Position numbers and translations under genes: made by a program. DNA of 32,148 bases from an uncultured bacterium. Its GTDB lineage: Bacteria; Actinomycetota; Coriobacteriia; Coriobacteriales; Coriobacteriaceae. The first letter of the stretch is position 1. The number at the start of each line of letters is the position of its first letter. Positions 22,013-30,076 of the stretch are shown in pieces. A model generated the notes under the pieces. It did not search any database and was not told the origin of the DNA. It saw only the letters and a list, made by a program, of their open reading frames with translations. The stretch covers positions 1 through 32,148 of the forward strand of contig CAJMMA010000018.1 in the NCBI GenBank assembly GCA_905214435.1, written 5' to 3'.

Positions 22013-23140
22013 ATGCGTTATTCGAGAAAGGTGATTGTCGGATTCATAGTGTTGCTTGCCGCCCTGATGTCTCCAAGGTTGGTTTTTGGAGACGACGACT
22101 TGGTCCGTGTCACACCGCAAATAGCTGTGGAGCAAGCGCAGGCTTTCTTTGATGATGTATCGGATGAGCCGGTGACCGCTTGTGACCCAGTAAAAATGGT
22201 GAATTCCGATGGGGAATCAATCGGGTATATCGTTCGTGCGAAGCGGGATGACGTTAACTATGGCTACGTCGTATTTGATTCAGAGCGATCTTGGTGGATC
22301 AGCGAATACTGCTTGGCTCCGAACGCTCTTTTACCTATCGAGAGTGCAAGCGAAGAAATTGCACTCCTCGCATCCTCGGATAACGTCGTTGCGTTAAAGA
22401 TTGACGAGCTAACTGTTGGCGTTGCCGACTTAGATAAAAACATTGTTTTAGACGCAAGTGGAAAAAAAGTACCAAATAAATTGTCCTCGGGAGGCAATCG
22501 CAGCGGATCGCCGGAACATTTCGATGACGTTTTTGTATCTGCCAAGGATTTGTATAAACAGGGATATGTTGTTGATGCGAGCAAAACGGTTTCGGGAATA
22601 ATAACGCCAACGCAAACAGAAGTTATCAAAGAAACGGGGACTTATGCTTGCGCTGTTTCGGCAATGTTTGCAGTTAGCAGTCACTATGTGACTTTGAACC
22701 GCCTTAAATTGTCCGATTTATACTCGGAGCTTTGGAGGCTGTCGGGGACATGGGAAGAAGAAGAAAAGAAATATGATCAAGCGACTGGTCTGTACTTTAC
22801 TCAAGGCAAGACTTCTCCTGATAAACCCGCTCCGGCCTTAAAGGAGTTTTGTGCAAGACGAGGCAAGGAGCTTGAGACGTCATTCGTTTGGTATCCGTCA
22901 TGGGATTCCTTTAGGGTGAATACCGACTCGGGGAATCTGAGTATTTTCTCTGGAAGGCTCCGGTCAAATGGCAGCGGGCACGCAATGGCAGTTGTGGGCT
23001 ACGTGGCAATGCATAACACATACTCGAATGCCAAGAAGTACCTGCTTGTTGTTTGGAATGGATGGACAAACCAGCTACAGTTTCTTCCATATGACGTATC
23101 AATTTACACGTCTCACGATGGCACATATTGCAAGGGTTGA
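22013..23140 (+). CDS. Exported papain-fold cysteine protease-like protein
   Basis: A 375-residue exported protein. A signal peptide is clear (MRYSRKVIVGFIVLLAALMS, cleavage near residue 26). Residues about 35-110 resemble the propeptide-like domain of streptopain-type proteases (IAVEQAQAFFDDV; GYVVFDSE with WWISEYCLAP). The C-terminal half has a plausible papain triad: Q201, then C213 in GTYACAVSAMFA, H323 in SGHAMAVVGY and N349 in YLLVVWNGW. Family C10, C39-like or C47-like would all fit, and the substrate is unknown. I prefer the ATG at 22013, preceded by GGAGGA, over the one at 22001. Base composition is visibly AT-richer than the neighbours, suggesting transfer. It leads a three-gene cluster. 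Confidence 0.65.
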   Translation: MRYSRKVIVGFIVLLAALMSPRLVFGDDDLVRVTPQIAVEQAQAFFDDVSDEPVTACDPVKMVNSDGESIGYIVRAKRDDVNYGYVVFDSERSWWISEYCLAPNALLPIESASEEIALLASSDNVVALKIDELTVGVADLDKNIVLDASGKKVPNKLSSGGNRSGSPEHFDDVFVSAKDLYKQGYVVDASKTVSGIITPTQTEVIKETGTYACAVSAMFAVSSHYVTLNRLKLSDLYSELWRLSGTWEEEEKKYDQATGLYFTQGKTSPDKPAPALKEFCARRGKELETSFVWYPSWDSFRVNTDSGNLSIFSGRLRSNGSGHAMAVVGYVAMHNTYSNAKKYLLVVWNGWTNQLQFLPYDVSIYTSHDGTYCKG

Positions 23141-23148
23141 TTGTACTC

Positions 23149-23505
23149 GTGAACGGCGACAAGTTCATTCGAAGGGCAATGCTCCTATTGGTGCTTTCCT
23201 TTGCTTTGCTCACCGCAGCGAGCTTCTTTCTGTTAAGGGCGACTAATGGGGGAGAAAACGACACGGTTGTTGCAGTCGAGGTGCGCGCTCTATCGGATGT
23301 TCATAACGGGCAATTTGAGGCGCTTATGCCAAGTGGTTGCCGTAAGAGAATCGATATGCGCCGTAAGTCAAGTTCCGGATATGTCTCAGGGTTGAAAGCA
23401 GGTGATAAATGGATTCTAGTTTTTGTGGAAGATAAGGAACTTGACGGGACTGTTCTGTATCCCCATTCAGCTGAGAAAGTCAAATCAAGTAGACAAGGGG
23501 AATGA
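23149..23505 (+). CDS. Small membrane-anchored protein of unknown function
   Basis: About 118 residues. The N-terminus is basic and then strongly hydrophobic (RRAMLLLVLSFALLTAASFFLL), a signal anchor or uncleaved signal peptide. The rest is a small polar domain with VVAVEVRAL, SGYVSGLKAGDKWILVFVED and a C-terminal basic tail, suggesting a compact beta-rich fold outside the membrane. I do not recognise a family. Start choice is uncertain: a GTG at 23149 is used, with TTG codons at 23128 and 23137 and an ATG at 23182 as alternatives. It follows the protease stop by 8 bases and precedes the next gene by 3, so it belongs to the same operon. AT-richer than the flanking genome. Confidence 0.6.
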   Translation: MNGDKFIRRAMLLLVLSFALLTAASFFLLRATNGGENDTVVAVEVRALSDVHNGQFEALMPSGCRKRIDMRRKSSSGYVSGLKAGDKWILVFVEDKELDGTVLYPHSAEKVKSSRQGE

Positions 23506-23508
23506 AGA

Positions 23509-24093
23509 ATGATTGATAGAAAGCAGTTCTTAGGTCTGATGGCGGGGGCTCCTATTTTGATGCGAGCCGGGATGGCAGAAGCCGTGGAGTTGCCGGACGC
23601 TCAGAAGCGATTGACGCTCGTGGTCGACACGGTGGTCAGAGATGAAAATGGCAATGAAAAAACGCGAACAAGAAGCAGAGAGACTATTTTCACGCCAGAG
23701 AGCAAAACTGTGTCTGCCGACGCTATGGCCGGTGATGTCATAACAATCCAGAGGGAATCAGATGAAACGTTGCCGCTGCTTGCCAAGATTGAGCTCACAG
23801 TCGCTTATTATAACGATAAAACAGAAATTGAGATTCGTTCCGGAAAGTACTCGATAGTCCAAATCGATCCGCTTGTGATGTATGCAAACGCTTGGTATGC
23901 GCTCATGCAGAAAGATAAATATGTGATGAACTACTTCGCAGAAGGCGAAGCATCATATGAAACGGGGTGGGGGCCAACGCCATACGACGCGGAGAAGGAT
24001 AAGTGGACGTGCGGATCAGGCATGGGCGCGACGATTACGGACTTCATTAACGATTCAACATATAGCTTTGCTATCGACTGTTATATCGAATAG
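23509..24093 (+). CDS. Exported protein of unknown function
   Basis: A 194-residue protein with a signal-like N-terminus, MIDRKQFLGLMAGAPILM. The R-K-x-F-L arrangement resembles a Tat motif with Lys for the second Arg, but a Sec signal is equally possible. The mature part has KRLTLVVDTVVRDENGNEKT, several beta-strand-like stretches (KIELTVAYYNDKTEIEIRSG) and a C-terminal segment with two Cys (WTCGSG and FAIDCYIE) that may pair. No family recognised. It is third in the AT-richer operon after the protease-like and membrane-anchored genes, 3 bases after the latter. It might be a substrate, partner or inhibitor of the protease; that is conjecture. Confidence 0.65.
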   Translation: MIDRKQFLGLMAGAPILMRAGMAEAVELPDAQKRLTLVVDTVVRDENGNEKTRTRSRETIFTPESKTVSADAMAGDVITIQRESDETLPLLAKIELTVAYYNDKTEIEIRSGKYSIVQIDPLVMYANAWYALMQKDKYVMNYFAEGEASYETGWGPTPYDAEKDKWTCGSGMGATITDFINDSTYSFAIDCYIE

Positions 24094-24212
24094 ACATGAC
24101 GGCATAAAACGAATTGGCCTATAAGCATGTCATTACTTAAGCAAAGCTGAAATCTTGGCATCTAGTGCTCGGGACTGCCCAGCTTGGGGTACAACTCAAC
24201 GTGAACAATGAT

Positions 24213-24239
24213 GGCCCGCCACATGTTTGGCGGGCCTTT
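24213..24239 (+). terminator. Terminator before the HtrA gene
   Basis: GGCCCGCCA pairs perfectly with TGGCGGGCC around CATGTT and is followed by TTT. It lies 119 bases after the exported-protein cluster and 26 bases before the HtrA start codon. Confidence 0.75.
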
Positions 24240-24265
24240 GGTTATTTGACGAAAGGATCGCAGCT

Positions 24266-25729
24266 ATGAGCGAGTACGATTCCCAGCGTCCCCAGGATGC
24301 GGGCAACGCCGGCGAGACCCAGCAGCAGCCGCGCGTGCAGGTGGAGTCGACGCCTGCCGATGGCAGTAACATTCCTTACGTGCAGGCCTACGACACGCAG
24401 ACCGGAAAGCCGCTGGGCAGCCAGCAGGTTGTAAACAAGCACACCGTGGTCAAGACTAAGACCAAAAAGCTGCCGATCTTTATTACGGCGCTCGCCGGCT
24501 GTGCATGCGGCGCCCTGCTGGTCATTGCGCTCATTATGAGTGGCACGCTCAACATTGGCAGCGGAAAGAATGCCGTGACGGCGGGTGCTTCGGGTTCATC
24601 GACGCAAAAGATTACGATCGACTCCGAGGACACCACGCTGGCCGAGGCCGTCTCTGCCAAGGCGCTGCCCTCCGTGGTTTCCATTACCGCCACTTCGAGC
24701 GGCGGCCAGAATGGCTCGCTTTCGCAGTCTGCCGACGAGTCGGACGGCTCGGGCAGCGTCGGTTCGGGCGTTGTGCTCGATACCGAGGGCCACATCCTCA
24801 CCAACAACCACGTGGTCGATGGCTATGACCAGTACGTGGTGACCATGGACGACGGCACCACCTACGAGGCCGAGTTCGTGGGCAACGATGCTTCGAGCGA
24901 CCTAGCCGTCATCAAGCTCAAGGATGCTGACGCCTCTAAGCTCACGCCGATCGAGATCGGCGACTCTTCCAAGCTCAACGTGGGCGAGTGGGTCATGGCG
25001 ATCGGCTCGCCGTTCGGCAACGAGCAGTCTGTCTCCACGGGTATCGTGTCGGCGCTGTATCGCTCCACGGCCATGAGCTCTACCAACGGTAACACCATCT
25101 ATGCCAACATGATCCAGACCGATGCCGCCATCAACCCGGGCAACTCCGGCGGCGCGCTCGTTAACGACAACGGTGAGCTGGTGGGTATCAACTCGCTCAT
25201 CGAGAGCTACTCGGGCTCCAGCTCGGGCGTGGGCTTTGCCATTCCCGTTAACTATGCCAAGAACATTGCCGACCAGATCATCGACGGCAAGACGCCGGTT
25301 CATCCGTACCTGGGCGCCACGCTTTCGAGCGTCAACGCGCTCAATGCTCGCACTAACAAGCTGAGCACCGATAGCGGCGCGTACGTGGCAAGCGTCGTCG
25401 AGGACGGTCCTGCCGCCAAGGCCGGCATCCAAGAGGGCGATGTCATTACCAAGCTGGGCGACGATGAGATTTCGAGCGCCGATGGCCTGATCATCGCGCT
25501 GCGCAGCCACGAGGTGGGCGAGAAGGTCGAGATCACGCTCATGCGCGGCAAGGAAGAGAAGAAGGTTACCGTCGAGCTGGGCTCCGACGAGGAGCTGCAG
25601 AACCAGCAGCAGGACGACAGCGCGACCGACACCGGCAACGGCGGTATTACCGACGAACAGCTGCGCCAGTACCTGGAGGAGCTGCTGGGCCAGCAGGGCC
25701 AGGGTCAAGGCTACGGTCAGGGTTACTAG
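24266..25729 (+). CDS. HtrA/DegP-type membrane-anchored serine protease with PDZ domain
   Basis: A 487-residue HtrA-family protease. A disordered, Gln/Pro-rich cytoplasmic head (1-68) leads into one membrane helix (about 70-92). The trypsin-like domain has the triad H182 (LTNNHVV), D212 (SSDLAVIKL) and S294 (NPGNSGGAL). A PDZ domain (about 370-455) begins YVASVVEDGPAAKAGIQEGD. The tail is Gln-, Gly- and Tyr-rich (GQQGQGQGYGQGY). Such proteins degrade or refold misfolded proteins outside the membrane under envelope stress. I chose the ATG at 24266, preceded by GAAAGGA; an upstream in-frame start (24227) lies in the preceding terminator. A monocistronic unit. Confidence 0.95.
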   Translation: MSEYDSQRPQDAGNAGETQQQPRVQVESTPADGSNIPYVQAYDTQTGKPLGSQQVVNKHTVVKTKTKKLPIFITALAGCACGALLVIALIMSGTLNIGSGKNAVTAGASGSSTQKITIDSEDTTLAEAVSAKALPSVVSITATSSGGQNGSLSQSADESDGSGSVGSGVVLDTEGHILTNNHVVDGYDQYVVTMDDGTTYEAEFVGNDASSDLAVIKLKDADASKLTPIEIGDSSKLNVGEWVMAIGSPFGNEQSVSTGIVSALYRSTAMSSTNGNTIYANMIQTDAAINPGNSGGALVNDNGELVGINSLIESYSGSSSGVGFAIPVNYAKNIADQIIDGKTPVHPYLGATLSSVNALNARTNKLSTDSGAYVASVVEDGPAAKAGIQEGDVITKLGDDEISSADGLIIALRSHEVGEKVEITLMRGKEEKKVTVELGSDEELQNQQQDDSATDTGNGGITDEQLRQYLEELLGQQGQGQGYGQGY

Positions 25730-25759
25730 CGAGCCGTTTCGCACATATCGAGGCCAGGG

Positions 25760-25793
25760 GGGCTGTCCCATCAACGTGGGACAGCCCTTTTTT
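25760..25793 (+). terminator. Terminator after the HtrA gene
   Basis: GGGCTGTCCCA and TGGGACAGCCC form a perfect 11-bp stem around TCAACG, followed by TTTTTT. A textbook intrinsic terminator. Confidence 0.93.
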
Positions 25794-25799
25794 CTTATT

Positions 25800-25828
25800 G
25801 ATCCGTTGGGGACGGAGGAAAACGGATC
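25800..25828. repeat. Short inverted repeat before ligA
   Basis: GATCCGTT (25800-25807) and AACGGATC (25821-25828) are perfect inverted arms around a 13-base purine-rich spacer containing GGACGGAGGA. It sits right after a terminator and 149 bases before ligA. Probably an intergenic palindrome; a role is not evident. Confidence 0.4.
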
Positions 25829-25976
25829 ATTTGGAACTGACAGGGGCATGGTTTGATCGCGCGATCCACCCCAGTCTGGCGGCTGCCGATTCGGTGCGGT
25901 TCGAGACCGCTATTCGGCCTCATTGCGACCGGTGGTACTCTAGTATCCGTTTGAAATCGAGCGAAGGAGTGCCGCT

Positions 25977-28205
25977 ATGGAGCAATCGAGCCTGTTTGGT
26001 GACGGCGTGGACATCGATACCGAAACGCCCGCGAGCACGGATACCGCCGTACCGGCCGATGCCCGTGCCCAGGCGGCAGCGCGTGCGGCCGAGCTGCGCC
26101 ACGAGCTCGATTACCACGCCTATCGCTACTACATGCTCGATGCGCCCGAGATCACGGACGCCGCCTTTGACAAGATGCTCGTTGAGCTGCAGGAAATTGA
26201 GGCCACCTACCCCGACCTGGTGACGCCCGACAGCTATACCCAGCGCGTGGGCGGGTACGTGAGCGAGCAGTTTACGCCGGTCACGCATATGGCGCGCATG
26301 TATTCCATGGACGATGCCATGGATCTGGACGAACTCGACGCGTGGCTCCAGCGCACCGAGGATGCGCTCGGTGCCGGCAGCGTCACCTATACCTGCGAGC
26401 TTAAGATCGACGGCCTGGGCGTGGCGCTTACCTACCAAAACGGCACCTTCGTACGCGCAGCCACACGCGGCGATGGCACCACGGGCGAGGACGTGTCGCT
26501 CAACGTCCGTACCATCAAGGATGTGCCCATGCACCTGTCCGAGCCGGCGCTCGCCCACATGGGCGCCGACCGCGAGCGCACCATCGAGGTCCGTGGCGAG
26601 GTCTATATGCCCAAGGGCAGCTTTGTGCGCCTGAACGACGAGGCCGATGCCGAGGGGCGCGACCCCTTCGCCAACCCGCGCAACGCTGCCGCCGGCAGCC
26701 TGCGCCAAAAGGACCCCAAGGTCACGGCGCGCCGCGATCTCGCTACCTTTATCTATGCCATCGCCGATACCGATCCGCTGCACGTCCACAGCCAGCGCGA
26801 GTTCCTCGATTGGCTGCGTAGCGCCGGCTTTAGCGTCAACCCTAACGTGGCTCGCTGTGCCACACCCGCCGAGGTCCACGAGTTCTGTGCCCAGGCGCTC
26901 GAACACCGCGGTGACCTGGACTACGACATCGACGGCGTGGTCGTAAAGGTCGACAGCTTCCAGCAGCAGCTCGACCTGGGCTTTACCGCCCGCGCACCGC
27001 GCTGGGCCATCGCCTTTAAGTTCCCGCCCGAGGAAAAGCAGACCGTCCTGCGCGAGATTCGCATCCAGGTGGGCCGCACCGGTGTGCTCACACCGGTCGC
27101 CGAGTTCGACCCGGTGACGGTTGCCGGCTCCACCATCGCGCGCGCCACGCTGCACAACATCGACGAGATCCGTCGCAAAAACGTGCGCGAGGGCGACACT
27201 ATCATCGTGCACAAGGCGGGCGACGTGATTCCCGAGGTCGTAGGTCCGGTGCTCGATAAACGCCCGGCCGATTCGGTCGACTGGCACATGCCCGAGGTCT
27301 GCCCCGTGTGCGGTAGCCCCGTGGTCCACGAGGATGGCGAGGTTGCCTACCGCTGCGTGTCCATCGACTGTCCCGCACAGCTCAAGGAGCGCCTGCTTCA
27401 CTGGGTAAGCCGCGGCTGCATGGACGTCGACGGCCTGGGCGACGAGATCGTCGACAAGATGATCGCTGCCGGCCTGATCCACGATGTCGCGGACTTCTAC
27501 CAGCTCACGGTCGACGACATCGCAGGCCTGGACACAGGGCGCGTGTACGCTAGCTCCAACAGCAAAAAGGGCGTCAAGAAGGGCGACCCCATCCCGGTGG
27601 GCCTCAAGACGGCCGAGAAAATCATCGCCGAGCTCAACAAGTCCAAGAGCCAGCCGCTCGGTCGCGTGCTGTTTGCCCTGGGCATCCGCCACGTGGGCAA
27701 GAGCGTGGGCGAGGTCATCGCCGAGCGATTCCTGTCGATTGATAAGCTCATCTTGGCGAGTGAAGAGGACATCGCCGAGTGCGAGGGCATCGGTCCCAAG
27801 ATTGCGGCGAGCGTCAAGCAGTTCCTGGCCGTGCCCGAAAACCTCGCCGTGCTGGAGCGCTTGCGCCAGGCTGGTCTGTCGCTCGAGGTCGACTTGGGCG
27901 CCGCGCACGCGCAAGCCGCGGCCGACGCTGGCGTGGCGGGCGAGCTCGCCGACGCACAGCCGCTTGCGGGTCTGACCTTCGTGCTCACCGGCACGCTCGT
28001 CAACCGCACTCGCGACGAGGCGGGCGCGGCGCTCAAGGTGCTCGGCGCCAAGGTTTCGGGTAGCGTGTCAAAGAAGACGAGCTATCTGGTCGCCGGCCCC
28101 AAGGCGGGTTCCAAGCTCACCAAGGCCGAGCAGCTGAGTGTACCCGTACTGGATGAGGACGCACTCGAGCAGATCCTGGCGACTGGTGAGGTGCCGGAGG
28201 CGTAA
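25977..28205 (+). CDS. ligA: NAD-dependent DNA ligase
   Basis: A 742-residue LigA, which seals nicks in replication and repair using NAD. The Ia domain region (about 35-75) has ELRHELDYHAYRYYMLDAPE. The adenylated Lys is K143 in CELKIDGLGVAL. The OB fold contains GRTGVLTPVAEFDPV. Zinc cysteines are C442, C445, C460 and C465. Helix-hairpin-helix repeats follow (IRHVGKSVGEVIAERF; ECEGIGPKIAASV), and a BRCT domain covers the last about 80 residues (LAGLTFVLTGTL). It is longer than the usual 670, partly from a basic insertion near 523-540 (SSNSKKGVKKGDP) between the first HhH and KTAEKII. GAAGGAG precedes the ATG. Confidence 0.97.
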   Translation: MEQSSLFGDGVDIDTETPASTDTAVPADARAQAAARAAELRHELDYHAYRYYMLDAPEITDAAFDKMLVELQEIEATYPDLVTPDSYTQRVGGYVSEQFTPVTHMARMYSMDDAMDLDELDAWLQRTEDALGAGSVTYTCELKIDGLGVALTYQNGTFVRAATRGDGTTGEDVSLNVRTIKDVPMHLSEPALAHMGADRERTIEVRGEVYMPKGSFVRLNDEADAEGRDPFANPRNAAAGSLRQKDPKVTARRDLATFIYAIADTDPLHVHSQREFLDWLRSAGFSVNPNVARCATPAEVHEFCAQALEHRGDLDYDIDGVVVKVDSFQQQLDLGFTARAPRWAIAFKFPPEEKQTVLREIRIQVGRTGVLTPVAEFDPVTVAGSTIARATLHNIDEIRRKNVREGDTIIVHKAGDVIPEVVGPVLDKRPADSVDWHMPEVCPVCGSPVVHEDGEVAYRCVSIDCPAQLKERLLHWVSRGCMDVDGLGDEIVDKMIAAGLIHDVADFYQLTVDDIAGLDTGRVYASSNSKKGVKKGDPIPVGLKTAEKIIAELNKSKSQPLGRVLFALGIRHVGKSVGEVIAERFLSIDKLILASEEDIAECEGIGPKIAASVKQFLAVPENLAVLERLRQAGLSLEVDLGAAHAQAAADAGVAGELADAQPLAGLTFVLTGTLVNRTRDEAGAALKVLGAKVSGSVSKKTSYLVAGPKAGSKLTKAEQLSVPVLDEDALEQILATGEVPEA

Positions 28206-28384
28206 TGGATATCGAGAATCGCAATTGCTCGCAGGCGGAAGGGCGCGCGAGGCATTCCCAAGTGCAGGCAAAAGAGCGCTTAATGATGCGAATTTGCGTT
28301 GCCGAGCGCGAGCGCGCGGCGGGTGCATCTCGCGATGCCTTTGAGGCGTTGACCGAGTTAGAGGCGAGGCTCGGTCTAGCCTAG
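28205..28384 (+). CDS. Small ORF coupled to ligA, unknown function
   Basis: A 59-codon frame whose ATG shares one base with the ligA stop (TAATG), the usual sign of translational coupling. The product is charged and probably helical: MDIENRNCSQAEG, then KERLMMRICVAERERAAG and SRDAFEALTELEARLGLA. No membrane segment and no recognised family. The amphipathic C-terminal half could dimerise or bind a partner. Whether it is made is unproven; the coupling and the unbroken frame in this GC-rich DNA are the only support. Confidence 0.5.
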   Translation: MDIENRNCSQAEGRARHSQVQAKERLMMRICVAERERAAGASRDAFEALTELEARLGLA

Positions 28385-28486
28385 AGAGACCGGCACCGTG
28401 ATCTGCGTCACGTAGGTTGCTGGGTCGTCGCTGATGATGTCGTCGATCAGGGCGATTTTGCGTCGCCTCGCTACGCCACCAGCTTG
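28376..28486 (-). pseudogene. Probable C-terminal remnant of a MerR/GyrI-like regulator
   Basis: On the minus strand, just after the MATE stop codon, a 36-codon open frame ends RKIALIDDIISDDPATYVTQ followed by ITVPVSLG and TAG. The pattern with D-P-x-x-Y-V-T-Q-I-x-V-P-V close to the stop resembles the final strand of GyrI-like effector-binding domains, which occur at the ends of MerR-family drug-responsive regulators. No start or DNA-binding half is present. It overlaps the end of the coupled small ORF by 9 bases on the other strand. Family call is tentative, from motif recall. Confidence 0.42.
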
Positions 28487-29817
28487 TCAAAAGTTCCGCG
28501 GCGGTTGAGCACGGTAAATGCAATCATGCAGATGACCGCCGACAGAATCGACCCGCACGGTGAGGCGATGCCCATGGGGAACAGCGTGTCGGAATAGGCG
28601 TTCGACAGCAGCCATGCACCGGGCACGCGAATGAGCACAACGGCCAGCACGTTGTGCGCAAAGCCGATGTAGCTCTTGCCATACGCGGCGAAAAAGCCAC
28701 TAAAGCAAATGTGGATGCCGGCAAAGATTGCGTCGAAAATATAGCTGCGCATATAGCCGGTACCGGCGGCGACTACTGCAGCGTCCTTGGCAAAAAAGCC
28801 GATAAACGCCGGCGCCACCAGCCACATCAGCACCGTGATCAGGCAGCCGTACACCACCGAGATGGTCATGGCGTCCTTGAGTACCTGACGCGCGCGATCG
28901 CCCTTGCCCGCGCCGGCATTTTGCGCCGTGAGCGCGCTGACGGTAGCGCCCATGGAACTCGGCACAATGAACAAAAAGCTGATCATCTTTTCGACCAGGC
29001 CCACGGCGGCGGCGTCGACGAGCCCTCGGTGGTTGGCGATGACGGTGATGAACATAAACGCCACCTGGATGCAGCCGTCCTGCACGGCCACGGGCACGCC
29101 GATCTTAAGAATGCTGCCGAGCACCTCGGGCTGGGGGCGCAGGTCGCTGCGTTTGAGGTGAATGTGCGTACGGCGGCTCTTGAGCCACACGAGCGCGAGA
29201 GCCACGCTCGCCGTCTGCGCGATGACTGTGCCGAGCGCCGCGCCCACGGGGCCGAGTCCCATGTGGCCGATAAACAGAAAGTCGAGCGCGATGTTAATGA
29301 TGCATGCCACGCCGATCACGTACATAGGCGAGCGCGAATCGCCCAGCCCGCGAAAGATGGCCGAGAGGATGTTGTATGCGGCGATAAACGGAATGCCGAC
29401 AAAGCAGATGCGCAGGTAGGCGGCGGTTCCTTCGACCGCTTCGGCTGGCGTGCCAATGAGTGCCACGATTTGCGGGCACAGTGCGAGCAAGACAGCGGCC
29501 AGCACCACCGAGACACCCATAAAGAGCGTGATGGTGTTGCCGATGGCGGTCTCGGCGCGGTCAAACCGGCGCGAACCCACGGCGTGGCCGACGATGACCG
29601 TCGTTCCCATGGCCAGGCCCACGAGCGTCACGGTAATGATATAGAGCGTCTGCGCGCCATTACCCACGGCGGTGATGCCGGCGGCGCCGCTAAACTGCCC
29701 CATCATGTACAGGTCGGCCATGCCGTAGAGCATCTGCAAAAAGTACGAGAGCATATAGGGCAGGGCAAAGACCGCGATGGTCTTAAGGACATTGCCGCGT
29801 GTGAGGTCGTGTTCCAT
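28471..29817 (-). CDS. MATE family efflux transporter
   Basis: A 448-residue multidrug and toxin extrusion protein with about twelve membrane helices in two halves. It exports organic cations or drugs using a sodium or proton gradient. The first half opens with MEHDLTRGNVLKTIAVFALP, then YGMADLYMMGQFSG and VGNGAQTLYIITVTLVGLAMGTT. The second half repeats the layout from about residue 235 (ILKIGVPVAVQDG; SALTAQNAGAGKGDRA). Length is normal. The start ATG at 29817 is preceded by a weak AGAAAG site. The promoter region holds a MerR-type spaced operator, so expression may be drug-inducible. The gene is divergent from the ABC exporter pair. Confidence 0.93.
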   Translation of the reverse strand: MEHDLTRGNVLKTIAVFALPYMLSYFLQMLYGMADLYMMGQFSGAAGITAVGNGAQTLYIITVTLVGLAMGTTVIVGHAVGSRRFDRAETAIGNTITLFMGVSVVLAAVLLALCPQIVALIGTPAEAVEGTAAYLRICFVGIPFIAAYNILSAIFRGLGDSRSPMYVIGVACIINIALDFLFIGHMGLGPVGAALGTVIAQTASVALALVWLKSRRTHIHLKRSDLRPQPEVLGSILKIGVPVAVQDGCIQVAFMFITVIANHRGLVDAAAVGLVEKMISFLFIVPSSMGATVSALTAQNAGAGKGDRARQVLKDAMTISVVYGCLITVLMWLVAPAFIGFFAKDAAVVAAGTGYMRSYIFDAIFAGIHICFSGFFAAYGKSYIGFAHNVLAVVLIRVPGAWLLSNAYSDTLFPMGIASPCGSILSAVICMIAFTVLNRRGTFDKLVA

Positions 29818-29857
29818 GGGCGGGGCTTTCTGGCTTAGATCGTTTACGTACCAGTGT

Positions 29858-29888
29858 AGTGAAAACCCTACAACGATTGTAGAGTCAA
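29858..29888 (-). promoter_or_regulatory. MerR-type promoter and operator for the MATE gene
   Basis: On the minus strand, TTGACT (29888-29883) is followed by a 19-base spacer and TTCACT (29863-29858). Centred in the spacer is the palindrome ACTCTACAA-TCG-TTGTAGGGT (29865-29885; 8 of 9 complementary). The overlong 19-base spacer with a dyad between -35 and -10 is the hallmark of MerR-activated promoters. No intact MerR gene is in the window. Confidence 0.6.
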
Positions 29889-30007
29889 GGTTTGTGTTGG
29901 CGGCAGGGCGAAAAAGTCACGCTCGCGTTCATTTCTAATTGAATACGGACGTGCGTCCTGCGAGCATGGCGTCTGCACTAGCCTTGCAGAAATCGATTTC
30001 GGAACAC

Positions 30008-30035
30008 TTGACACCGCCGCACGGCGCGCCATAAT
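30008..30035 (+). promoter_or_regulatory. Sigma-70-type promoter for the ABC exporter operon
   Basis: TTGACA (30008-30013), a 16-base spacer, then CATAAT (30030-30035). It is 42 bases ahead of the GTG start of the first ABC gene. Both hexamers are near consensus. Confidence 0.68.
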
Positions 30036-30076
30036 ACGTGGGTTTGCGAACAACGTTTGATGGGGGATGAACCTGC

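Noticed and set aside
25920..27914. 664-codon minus-strand open frame across ligA
   Set aside because: Antisense shadow; ligA has all its catalytic and zinc motifs.
28654..29838. 394-codon plus-strand frame opposite the MATE gene
   Set aside because: His/Asp/Arg-rich shadow protein; the MATE frame is clearly the gene.
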